A DNA stretch of 63,006 nt, taken from Alphaproteobacteria bacterium (GTDB lineage: Bacteria > Pseudomonadota > Alphaproteobacteria > DSM-16000 > Inquilinaceae). Shown here in pieces: positions 51,329-58,820 of this stretch; position 1 is the stretch's first letter, and every line of letters starts with the position of its first letter. Below the pieces are notes generated by a model. The model worked only from the letters and a program-made list of their open reading frames with translations, made no database searches and was not told the DNA's origin. The position numbers and the translations under genes are program-made. The stretch covers positions 1 through 63,006 of the forward strand of contig JANQIX010000108.1 in the NCBI GenBank assembly GCA_028281925.1, in the 5' to 3' direction.

Positions 51329-52236
51329 CCAGCGATTGCCGGGGCTCTCTCACGCAGATGCTCAATGAAACGCGCCTTCAGCGGCGCCACGGTGTCGTCG
51401 CGCCAGGCCGCCAGCGTCGGCACCGTCTTCGCGCAGTGCCGTAGCGGCCTGAACACCACGCCCTTGCGGAAATAGTTCTCCAGGCATTCCACCTGAATGG
51501 ACACGCCCATGCCGCAGGCGATCAGCCCGAAGATGCCCTCGCTGTTGGAGGCGTACTGCACCACCGCCGGCTCGAACCCGGCGGTGCGGCAGAGGTCGAA
51601 CAGATGGGCGTGGAAGTGTTCCCAAGACGGCAGTTCGCCCAGGACGAACGGCTCGTCGGCCAGATCCGCCAGATCGACGGCCGCTCGGTCGGCCAACGGG
51701 TGCGTATCCGGCAACACCACGACGAACCGGTCGTGCTGCACCGGCACGCTGCCATAGCCGCGGCGGGGCACCGGGCCGGTGACGAACCCGATATCCAGCT
51801 TGCCGGCTTCGAGATCGGCGAATTGCGCTCGGGTGCAGCCATGAACGGCGTCGATGGCAATCTCCGGGTGGGCATTCCGGAAGGCCTGGACGATCTGGGG
51901 CAGCCGCCCGGCAATGGCGAAGTCGGTATAGCCGATGGTCAGCCGGCCACGCTCGCCCGTATGCAGCTTGCGCGCCTGCTCCACCGCCCCGTCCAGCACG
52001 GCTAGGGCAGCCGTGCAGCCGTCCAGCAGCCTGGCACCCGCCGGCGTCAGCGCGACCGACCGGTTGTTACGGTCGAACAGGGCGGCACCGACCGCCTCCT
52101 CCATCCGGCTGATGGCCCGGCTCAGGGCCGGCTGCGACAGGTTCACCCGCTCAGCGGCACGGCGGAAATGCAGCTCCTCCGCAACCGCAATGAAGTAGCG
52201 AAATTGCTGAAGACCGAGGCTCATGATGCCAAACAT
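51325..52236 (-). CDS. LysR-family transcriptional regulator
   Basis: A 303-residue LTTR. The N-terminal HTH has FRYFIAVAEELHFRRAAERVNLSQPALSRAISRMEEAVG; the effector domain follows from about 90. It is divergent from the TRAP operon and thus its likely activator. ATG 52224 is an alternative start (MSLGLQQ). Its stop overlaps the stop of the nitroreductase gene. Effector unknown. Confidence 0.88.
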   Translation of the reverse strand: MFGIMSLGLQQFRYFIAVAEELHFRRAAERVNLSQPALSRAISRMEEAVGAALFDRNNRSVALTPAGARLLDGCTAALAVLDGAVEQARKLHTGERGRLTIGYTDFAIAGRLPQIVQAFRNAHPEIAIDAVHGCTRAQFADLEAGKLDIGFVTGPVPRRGYGSVPVQHDRFVVVLPDTHPLADRAAVDLADLADEPFVLGELPSWEHFHAHLFDLCRTAGFEPAVVQYASNSEGIFGLIACGMGVSIQVECLENYFRKGVVFRPLRHCAKTVPTLAAWRDDTVAPLKARFIEHLRERAPAIAG

Positions 52237-52238
52237 GC

Positions 52239-52259
52239 ATCAATCGGGCTCGCATTGAT
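52239..52259. promoter_or_regulatory. LysR box (ATCAAT-N9-ATTGAT)
   Basis: A perfect 6-bp inverted repeat with 9-bp spacer that holds the T-N11-A core of LysR-type sites. It lies in the 92-bp gap between the LysR gene and dctP and is flanked by two ATGCAT hexamers (52235 and 52268). It is the probable site for LysR-type control of both genes. Confidence 0.5.
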
Positions 52260-52328
52260 ATTATCTTATGCATCCGGCCCCCGCTATCCTTCCTCCATAG
52301 ACAGGGAAGCATTCAAGGGAGGCAGCCA

Positions 52329-53336
52329 ATGCTTCGGACCCTCACGGGCGCCCTGGCGCTCACCGCCGCCGTCGTTCCGGGGCTCGCGCTGGTCACGCCG
52401 GCAGCGGCCGACGACCCGATCGTGATGAATGTGGGCTGGGCGACACCGCTCGACTCCAACTACGGCATCATCGCCACGGAATTCGAGCGCCTGGTGGAAG
52501 AATACACCGAGGGAGCGGTGGATGTGCGGCTGCGCTGCTGCAGCCAGGTCGGCACCGAAGACGATGCGTTCCGGGCTCTGCAGCTCGGCACCGTCGATGC
52601 CTACATCATTACCCAGAACAACGTCTCGCCACACTGGCCACTGATGGACGTGTTCGTGCTGCCCTACATCTTCCAGGACACCGAGCATCTGCTGGCCGTG
52701 TCCAACGGGCCGGTCGGTGAGATGATCCGGGAGCAGATCGAGGCGGACACGGGCGTCCACCTGCTGACCTTCGGCGGCCCCAGCTACCGCGACATGTTCA
52801 ACTCCCACCATGCCGTCGAGACGATCGAAGATCTCGACGGGCTGAAGATGCGCGTGCCCCGCAACGAGGTGATGCTGGCGACCTTCGAAGCCTTCGGTGC
52901 GGAGCCCGTGCCGCTGGCATGGTCAGAGACGCCGACGGCGCTGCAGACCGGCACCATCGACGGCGGCGACAACGGCACCTCGGTAATCCGCGACATGCGC
53001 TTTTATGAGTACGCCGAGCATCTGACGATCCTCGACCACTTCACCAGCGTCTCACCGCTGTTCGCGTCCGACCGCTTCATGAGCAGCCTGAGCGAGGAAC
53101 AGCGCGCGGCCGTCCTTCAGGCTGCGGCCGACGCCGGCGCCCATCAGGCGGAGATCATCCTGAACGAGGCGGAGGAGATCCGAACCTGGCTGGTCGACGA
53201 AGGCGGCATGGCGCTGACCCGGCCCGAGCGCGAGCCTTTCATTGCCGCGGCCCAGGCCGTGCAGCAGCAATTCGCGGCGGACCGCGGCGAAGACTTCCAG
53301 GCCCTGGTCGACCAGATCCAGGCGGCTGCCGAATAG
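52329..53336 (+). CDS. TRAP transporter substrate-binding protein DctP
   Basis: A 335-residue periplasmic protein with a signal peptide (cleavage near PAAADD, about 26-29). The DctP landmark LKMRVPRNEVMLATFEAFGAEPVPLAWSE carries the conserved carboxylate-binding Arg (about residue 175). AGGGAGG precedes the ATG. A strong hairpin after the stop separates it from the membrane subunits. The ligand may be an N-acyl-D-amino acid or related acid, judged only from the deacylase gene at the end of the operon. Confidence 0.92.
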   Translation: MLRTLTGALALTAAVVPGLALVTPAAADDPIVMNVGWATPLDSNYGIIATEFERLVEEYTEGAVDVRLRCCSQVGTEDDAFRALQLGTVDAYIITQNNVSPHWPLMDVFVLPYIFQDTEHLLAVSNGPVGEMIREQIEADTGVHLLTFGGPSYRDMFNSHHAVETIEDLDGLKMRVPRNEVMLATFEAFGAEPVPLAWSETPTALQTGTIDGGDNGTSVIRDMRFYEYAEHLTILDHFTSVSPLFASDRFMSSLSEEQRAAVLQAAADAGAHQAEIILNEAEEIRTWLVDEGGMALTRPEREPFIAAAQAVQQQFAADRGEDFQALVDQIQAAAE

Positions 53337-53347
53337 CATCCGCTGTT

Positions 53348-53401
53348 GCGGCCGGGTGCACGCAGGATGCCCTCCCCCGACCCCTGCGCGCACCCGGCCG
53401 C
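53348..53401 (+). other. 19-bp stem hairpin between dctP and dctQ
   Basis: Arms 53348-53366 and 53383-53401 pair with one mismatch; the loop is 16 nt. No T tract follows. It likely stabilises the dctP transcript or attenuates read-through so the binding protein is made in excess over the membrane subunits. Confidence 0.65.
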
Positions 53402-53439
53402 CACCTGCCCGTGAGCCCGAGGACTGATCCGGTGCCGAC

Positions 53440-53973
53440 ATGCTGAGGCGCCTGCCCGGCCTGCTGGAAAGGCATTTTGAAGAGACGCTGGCCTGCGCCG
53501 GCCTGGTCATCGTGGTGGCCTGCGTCTTCCTGCAGGTCGTCATGCGCTATGTCTTCCACAGCGCGCTGCAATGGACCGAAGAGATCGCGGCCATCGCCAT
53601 GGTCTGGGCCGTCTATATGGGTGCCGCACTGGGCGTGCGCGAGCGCTTCCACATCCGCATCCTGGCTGGCGTCATGCTGCTGCCGCGGCCCGCAGCCCGC
53701 GTGGTGATCATCCTGTCGGACCTGATCTGGCTCGGCTTCTCCGTGCTGATGCTGGGCTTCGCCGCGGACTATCTGGCGGTGCTGTGGCAGCACACGTCGC
53801 GCACGCCGCGCCTGGGCATCGACGAGTTCTATCCGCAGTCGATCATCTTCATCGGCTATGCGCTGATGATCGCGCGCCTGGCGCAACTCTACGCGGCATG
53901 GATCCGCTCAGGCTGCCGCGGCCTGCCCGGGATGCGGGCAGAGCATGACCGCGAAGCGGCCGGCTCAGAATGA
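53440..53973 (+). CDS. TRAP transporter small membrane subunit DctQ
   Basis: A 177-residue protein with four membrane helices. The DctQ signature is RYVFHSALQWTEEIAAIAMVWAVYMGAALGVRERFHIRI (N-terminal half). It helps the large subunit. The gene begins after the hairpin and is followed 27 bp later by dctM. Confidence 0.9.
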   Translation: MLRRLPGLLERHFEETLACAGLVIVVACVFLQVVMRYVFHSALQWTEEIAAIAMVWAVYMGAALGVRERFHIRILAGVMLLPRPAARVVIILSDLIWLGFSVLMLGFAADYLAVLWQHTSRTPRLGIDEFYPQSIIFIGYALMIARLAQLYAAWIRSGCRGLPGMRAEHDREAAGSE

Positions 53974-54000
53974 CCGCGGCAAGGCGATAGGGGCCGGGTG

Positions 54001-55293
54001 ATGGACGATCTGATGCTCATCGCCGTGGTCTTCACCGTGCTCACGGTGATCGGCGTGCCGTTGTTCGCGGCGGTCGGCGTGACCACGATCCTGGCGCTCT
54101 ATCTGATCGACATCCCGTACACGCTGATGGCCCAGACGGGCTACAACAGCCTGACGCCATTTCCGCTGTTGACCATTCCGCTGTTCATCCTGGCCGGCCG
54201 GCTGATGGAGGTGGGCGGCATGGCCAATCGGCTGATCGGCATCGCCACCAGCCTGGTCGGTGCCTATCGCGGCAGCCTGGGCCTGGTCACGGTCTTCGCC
54301 TGCATGCTGTTTGCCGCCCTCTCCGGCTCCGGTCCGGCGACCACGGCGGCCATCGGCTCCGTCACCATTCCGGCGATGAAGCGGGAGGGGTATTCGACGC
54401 CCTTCGCCGCGGCCATCGCGGCCTCGGCCGGGGCGCTCGGCAGCCTGGTGCCGCCCAGCAACCTGATGATCATCTACGGCCTCGTCTCCGAAACCTCGAT
54501 CCCGCGGCTGTTTCTGGCGGGCTTCGTGCCCGGCTTCTTCGTCACCGCACTGTTGATGGTGGTCACCTATATCATCGCGCGCCGCCGCAACTATGGGGGC
54601 ACGGGCGACCCGTTCAACTGGGCGCCCTTCCTGCGTGCCCTGTGGGCCGGCAAATGGGCGATCGGCGCGCCGGTGCTGATCCTGGGTGGGATCTATGGCG
54701 GCGTCTTCACGCCGACGGAGGCCGCGTCGGTGGCCGTGGTCTATGCGCTTCTGGTCGGCACCATGGTCTATGGCGAGCTGACTCTGGCCAAGGTGATCGA
54801 GAGCCTGCGCTTCACCGCGCTGATGGCGGGTCTGCTGATCCTGCTGACGCCGACGCTCGCCTTCGGTCAGTTGTCCGCCTTCTACGACGTGCCGACGGCG
54901 GTGGAGAATTCCATCACGGCCATCACCAGCAGCCCGATCGTGGTGATGATGCTGATCGGCGTCTTCTACATCATCATTGGCACGTTCATGGAATCGCTGG
55001 CGCAGATCATCCTCTTCACGTCGGTGTTCCTCCCGCTGGTCACCCAGCTGGGCATCGATCCGGTGCTTTTCGGCGTGTTTACGGTGATGACCTGCGAGAT
55101 CGGGTTCCTGACGCCGCCGCTCGGCGGGAACCTGAATGTGGGCGCGCGTATCTCCGGCGCCACGATCGAGCAGATCTCCGTCGCCGTCCTGCCCTTCATC
55201 CTCGCCTACATCATCGGCCTTCTGTTCGTGATCCTGATCCCCGACGCCACCTTGTGGCTGCCCAACCTGGTCTACGGCCCCAGCGTGCAGTGA
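54001..55293 (+). CDS. TRAP transporter large membrane subunit DctM
   Basis: A 430-residue protein with about twelve helices; the ion-coupled permease of the TRAP system. Typical segments are GSGPATTAAIGSVTIPAMKREGY, LGSLVPPSNLMIIYG and TCEIGFLTPPLGGNL. ATG 54001 follows GTG 53998; either could be used. It is followed by the deacylase gene 40 bp later in the same operon. Confidence 0.93.
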   Translation: MDDLMLIAVVFTVLTVIGVPLFAAVGVTTILALYLIDIPYTLMAQTGYNSLTPFPLLTIPLFILAGRLMEVGGMANRLIGIATSLVGAYRGSLGLVTVFACMLFAALSGSGPATTAAIGSVTIPAMKREGYSTPFAAAIAASAGALGSLVPPSNLMIIYGLVSETSIPRLFLAGFVPGFFVTALLMVVTYIIARRRNYGGTGDPFNWAPFLRALWAGKWAIGAPVLILGGIYGGVFTPTEAASVAVVYALLVGTMVYGELTLAKVIESLRFTALMAGLLILLTPTLAFGQLSAFYDVPTAVENSITAITSSPIVVMMLIGVFYIIIGTFMESLAQIILFTSVFLPLVTQLGIDPVLFGVFTVMTCEIGFLTPPLGGNLNVGARISGATIEQISVAVLPFILAYIIGLLFVILIPDATLWLPNLVYGPSVQ

Positions 55294-55333
55294 CGGCACG
55301 GCACCGGTGCCCGCAACCGAAGGATCGACATCC

Positions 55334-56926
55334 ATGTTCGACATCGTCATCGAGGGCGGCACGATCCACGACGGCACCGGCAGCCCAGGCGATGCCGGTG
55401 ACGTGGGTATCGCCGGCGACCGGATCGCCGCGCTCGGCGACCTGCGCGGGGCCGGGGCAGAGACGCGGATCTCCGCGGCGGGGCTTGTTGTGGCGCCGGG
55501 CTTCATCGACCTGCACACCCATTCCGACTTCACGCTGGCCGCGAACGGCCGGGCGGAAAGCCAGGTGCATCAGGGCGTCACCACAGAGGTCGTCGGCCAA
55601 TGCGGATCGAGCTGCGCGCCCGCCCGCACTCTGCAGGATGCTGAGCTGATCGCGCCGGGCTTCGTGGCCGGTGCCGTCGATATCAGCTGGCGCAGCTTCG
55701 GCGATTATCTGGACCACCTGGACGGCGTGCCGCTCGGCGTCAATGTCGCGGCCTTTGTCGGGCACGGCACCATCCACCGCGCTGTCCTGGGCGATGCCAG
55801 ACGACCGGCCGACGAAGACGAACTGGACCGGATGGCCGCGCTCCTGGAGGAGTCGATCGACCAGGGCGCCTACGGATTTTCCACCGGTCTGGAATACTGG
55901 CCGGGCAGCCTGGCCACGCCCGACCAGGTGGCCGCGCTGTGTGAGGTCGCGGCGCGCAAAGACGTGCTCTACGCCACCCATGTGCGCAATCGCGACCTTT
56001 TCTACGATCTCGGCTTCGGCGAGGCGCTGGCCTGCGCCCGCGCGTCCGGGGCCCGCCTGCAGATTTCACACATCCAGCCGAAATACGGCGCTCCCGACTA
56101 TGCCATGGAGCATACGATCGAGCTGATCGATCAGGCCCGGCGCCATGGGGTCGACGTTGCCTTCGATGTCATCCCGCATGACTGGTCGCATACGCGCGTG
56201 CTGGCGATCCTGCCCCAATGGGCGCTGGAGGGCGGCGTTGCCAGCATTACCGAACGGCTGCACGATGAGCGCCAGCGCGCGCGCATCAAGCGCAACCCGC
56301 GGCCGATGTGGCGGCTTGTCAGCGACGGACAATGGGACAGGATCGTGCTGCTGCGATCCTCCGCCAATCCGGACCTCGTCGGCATGACCTTCGCCGAGAT
56401 CGGCCGCCACCGCGACATCGACCCCTATGACGCCGTCTTCGACCTCCTGCTGGAGGAAGGCGAGCAGATGAACCACCTGATGTGGACGTCGCAGTCCTTC
56501 ACCGAATCGGATATCCGGCTAGCGCTGGAGCAGGCCGACTGTGCCGTCATCTCCGACACGCTGGCGCTGGCCCCCTATGGCTGCCTGAAGCACCAGATCG
56601 GCTCGCTCAGCGGCTATGGCTGGGCGGCGCGCTTTCTGCAGCACTATGTGCGCGACCAGCGCGTCCTGTCGCTGGCCGAGGCAATCCGTCGGCTGACCGC
56701 GCTGCCGGCCGCCCGCCTCGGCCTGACGGACCGTGGTACACTGACCCCCGGCGCCCATGCCGACATCGTCGTCTTCGACGCCGCAGCGATCGCCAGCCAC
56801 TGCACGGTGGAGCATCCGCAACGCTACGCCAGCGGCATCGCCCATGTGCTGGTCAACGGCAAGCCGGCCTTCCTGGACGGTCAGCGGACCGAGACGGATG
56901 CCGGCCGCGTGCTGCGCCGAGGATAA
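55334..56926 (+). CDS. N-acyl-D-amino-acid deacylase-family amidohydrolase
   Basis: A 530-residue enzyme starting at ATG 55334 after GAAGGATC. The metal site is seen in HTHSD (about 61-65), the ligand Cys in VGQCGSS (about 90), His in THVRN (about 218) and SHIQPK (about 248). The catalytic Asp is expected in the late SDTLALAPYG segment. Such enzymes hydrolyse N-acyl-D-amino acids or related amides such as dihydropyrimidine-type compounds. It is the last gene of the TRAP operon, which suggests that the transporter brings in its substrate. Confidence 0.87.
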   Translation: MFDIVIEGGTIHDGTGSPGDAGDVGIAGDRIAALGDLRGAGAETRISAAGLVVAPGFIDLHTHSDFTLAANGRAESQVHQGVTTEVVGQCGSSCAPARTLQDAELIAPGFVAGAVDISWRSFGDYLDHLDGVPLGVNVAAFVGHGTIHRAVLGDARRPADEDELDRMAALLEESIDQGAYGFSTGLEYWPGSLATPDQVAALCEVAARKDVLYATHVRNRDLFYDLGFGEALACARASGARLQISHIQPKYGAPDYAMEHTIELIDQARRHGVDVAFDVIPHDWSHTRVLAILPQWALEGGVASITERLHDERQRARIKRNPRPMWRLVSDGQWDRIVLLRSSANPDLVGMTFAEIGRHRDIDPYDAVFDLLLEEGEQMNHLMWTSQSFTESDIRLALEQADCAVISDTLALAPYGCLKHQIGSLSGYGWAARFLQHYVRDQRVLSLAEAIRRLTALPAARLGLTDRGTLTPGAHADIVVFDAAAIASHCTVEHPQRYASGIAHVLVNGKPAFLDGQRTETDAGRVLRRG

Positions 56927-56988
56927 GCCTCACGGGCCGGATCGGCCGGATCGCGACCTCGACTTAGCGGTCACGCGTGTCGAACGTC

Positions 56989-57016
56989 TTGAAAAAGCCG
57001 CAATATCGCGTATCTC
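56989..57016 (+). promoter_or_regulatory. Candidate promoter of the cold-shock gene
   Basis: TTGAAA at 56989 and TATCTC at 57011 are spaced 16 bp. A start near 57023 would give an mRNA leader of about 150 nt before the cold-shock ATG, in line with the long leaders of cspA-type mRNAs. Not proved. Confidence 0.3.
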
Positions 57017-57176
57017 TTGCGTATCGAGTTTCGGCCGAACGGCTTGGCCTGCGCGCCGCATAGTAAAAACGGTGTGAGGCCCACGACGCCCAATCCAAGA
57101 CATCGATGATCCCAAAAGCGGGCGCAAGCGCCGCGTTCGCCACGACGACTACACGCTCCCCGGAAAGGACGACACT

Positions 57177-57389
57177 ATGCGCAAGGGAACCGTGAAATGG
57201 TTCAACGCCCAGAAGGGCTATGGCTTCATTCAGCCGGACGAGGGCGGGCCTGACGTGTTCGTTCACATCAGTGCGGTCGAGCGGGCCGGCATGCGCCACC
57301 TGAACGAAGGCCAGAAGCTGTCCTTCGACGTGGTGCAGGACCGCCGTACCGGCAAGTCGGCGGCCGACAGCCTGCAGGCCGAAGACTGA
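57177..57389 (+). CDS. CspA-family cold-shock protein
   Basis: A 70-residue OB-fold protein. RNP1 KGYGFIQP and RNP2 VFVHISAV bind single-stranded RNA/DNA; it works as an RNA chaperone. GGAAAGGACG lies before the ATG. It is followed by a 110-bp untranslated part with a hairpin and then a rho-independent terminator at 57500. Confidence 0.95.
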   Translation: MRKGTVKWFNAQKGYGFIQPDEGGPDVFVHISAVERAGMRHLNEGQKLSFDVVQDRRTGKSAADSLQAED

Positions 57390-57403
57390 ATACGAAATCG
57401 CCC

Positions 57404-57445
57404 TGCCCGAATTCGCAGGAAGCCTTCGGGCGGCGAGTTCGGGCA
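57404..57445 (+). other. Hairpin in the cold-shock 3' UTR
   Basis: TGCCCGAA (57404-57411) and TTCGGGCA (57438-57445) form a perfect 8-bp stem. The loop has a smaller GC-rich fold. Probably an mRNA stability element. Confidence 0.45.
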
Positions 57446-57499
57446 ATGGGCAGAGACGCCGTCTCCGGTCACGCACCGGTGGGATGGCTGACAGAGACG

Positions 57500-57532
57500 A
57501 ACCGCCCCTTCTGCGAAGAGGGGGCGGTTTTT
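57500..57532 (+). terminator. Rho-independent terminator of the cold-shock gene
   Basis: A 9-bp stem (AACCGCCCC at 57500-57508 with GGGGCGGTT at 57521-57529) and a run of five T at 57528-57532. The 12-nt loop can partly pair. This is the clearest intrinsic terminator in the window. Confidence 0.85.
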
Positions 57533-57719
57533 CGTTGCCACAAGATCCCCAACCGGATCGGCTCTGAGGAACGGCGCCGGTTTGCGCGAGTATTCATTTC
57601 TGCGCAACAACTCTTGCGGCAGAATCACACCACGCTTGGCTGACCTTTCGGTCGAACGCTAGAACAGAACCTTCGACGCAGCCGGCTTTGCACATCGCCG
57701 GCATACGGGGAGTGAGGCT

Positions 57720-58151
57720 GTGAGGCGCGCACAATTGTTGGGCCTGTCCATCCTCGCCGTGTCGGTGGCGGGCGGTCTGTCCTGGGACTACCTAGGCCGG
57801 TCCCAGCAGCCGGTCACCTTCGTGGTTCCGTTTACCCGCGATACCGCTCTTGCGGAAGGAACTGCCGGTACGATCAACCATGCCGCCGGCCTGATACTGC
57901 GCAACCCGCACTATCGCGCCGTGGTGGAGGGGCATACCGGGACGCTGGGCGATGCGGAGGCCAATCTCGCTCTCAGCCAGCGTCGTGCCGAGATCGTCGA
58001 CCGCGCGCTGACCGAGGCCGGGGTACCGGCGGACCGCATCGAACTGCTGGCGATCGGCGAGGCGGCACCACTGGACATGGCCGAGGACGAAAGTGAAGCG
58101 GCTTATCAGCGCCGGCTGGGGCGCGCCGAAATCATTCTGGTTCCGGAATGA
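57720..58151 (+). CDS. OmpA-domain periplasmic protein
   Basis: A 143-residue protein starting at GTG 57720 (GGGGAGTGAGG before it). An N-terminal membrane anchor or signal (about 5-22) is followed by an OmpA/MotB-like peptidoglycan-binding domain. In the landmark EGHTGTLGDAEANLALSQRRAEIV, the usual Asp after GHT is Gly, while the Arg is kept. First gene of a five-gene operon; its 3' end overlaps the next gene by 4 bp. Confidence 0.85.
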   Translation: MRRAQLLGLSILAVSVAGGLSWDYLGRSQQPVTFVVPFTRDTALAEGTAGTINHAAGLILRNPHYRAVVEGHTGTLGDAEANLALSQRRAEIVDRALTEAGVPADRIELLAIGEAAPLDMAEDESEAAYQRRLGRAEIILVPE

Positions 58152-58777
58152 ACGAGACCACGCGCGCCCTCGTTTCCGGTGTCTTTGCGTCGGTCGCGTT
58201 TCTCACGATCTATTTTGCGTTGACGCCCCCGCCATCGCTGCCCACCGGGCACATGATTGTCAGTGTCGTGCTGGCGCTCGGAGTCTATGCGGGCATGTTT
58301 CTGGTGCTGCCACGCCGCACAACGCTGGCAGATCGACTGCGCCTGGCACTCAGCGATGGCAGCGTTGCACCGGAAGAAGTGGCCGACATGCTGCTGGCCG
58401 CACGCGAACGGATCGCAGCCCTTCGCGACGCCGGTGCGCGGCTGCCAGCCGATCTCCAGATGCGGGTCCTGTCCCTGGCGGACCTCGCCGATCGCATCGT
58501 CGGCCTCTTGGAGGCGGAGCCCGCCGACTTCCGGCGCGTCGGCCGACTGCTGCGCCGGGATCTCACGGCGGCTTCGGAAATCGCCGACAGGTACGCAAGA
58601 TTGGACACCACCGTGCTCGATCCAGGCCGTGCCGCTGAGGTCACGCGCCGGTTCCAGGCGGCGCTGTCGGACTTCGAGCGTGTCCTGCAAAAACATCAGG
58701 CGCGCACCTACGATAATGAGTTGTTCGACCTTGAGGTTCGTCTGCAAATGGTCGAACAACAGGATCGCAGCGATTGA
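58148..58777 (+). CDS. XpaC-like (5-bromo-4-chloroindolyl phosphate hydrolysis) membrane protein
   Basis: A 209-residue protein with two N-terminal membrane helices (about 7-26 and 34-55) and a long cytoplasmic helical part with LLRRDLTAASEIADRYARLD, resembling XpaC-family proteins. These usually pair with TelA toxic-anion-resistance proteins; no TelA is next to it. It overlaps its upstream neighbour (ATGA). Confidence 0.75.
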   Translation: MNETTRALVSGVFASVAFLTIYFALTPPPSLPTGHMIVSVVLALGVYAGMFLVLPRRTTLADRLRLALSDGSVAPEEVADMLLAARERIAALRDAGARLPADLQMRVLSLADLADRIVGLLEAEPADFRRVGRLLRRDLTAASEIADRYARLDTTVLDPGRAAEVTRRFQAALSDFERVLQKHQARTYDNELFDLEVRLQMVEQQDRSD

Positions 58778-58820
58778 CCGTGCCCTGGCCGGGGCGAGCC
58801 GAGGAGAGGAGCAGGAATCC

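Larger units (their letters stand above)
57390..57719. other. Non-coding stretch between the cold-shock gene and the envelope operon
   Basis: This 330-bp gap holds the cold-shock 3' end: a hairpin (57404-57445) and a terminator (57500-57532). The following 190 bp should hold the promoter of the five-gene operon, but I could not fix boxes. Confidence 0.5.

Noticed and set aside
53965..55533. 522-codon minus-strand frame rich in His, Gln, Asp and Arg
   Set aside because: Antisense to dctM. The composition is that expected from the complement of membrane-protein codons.
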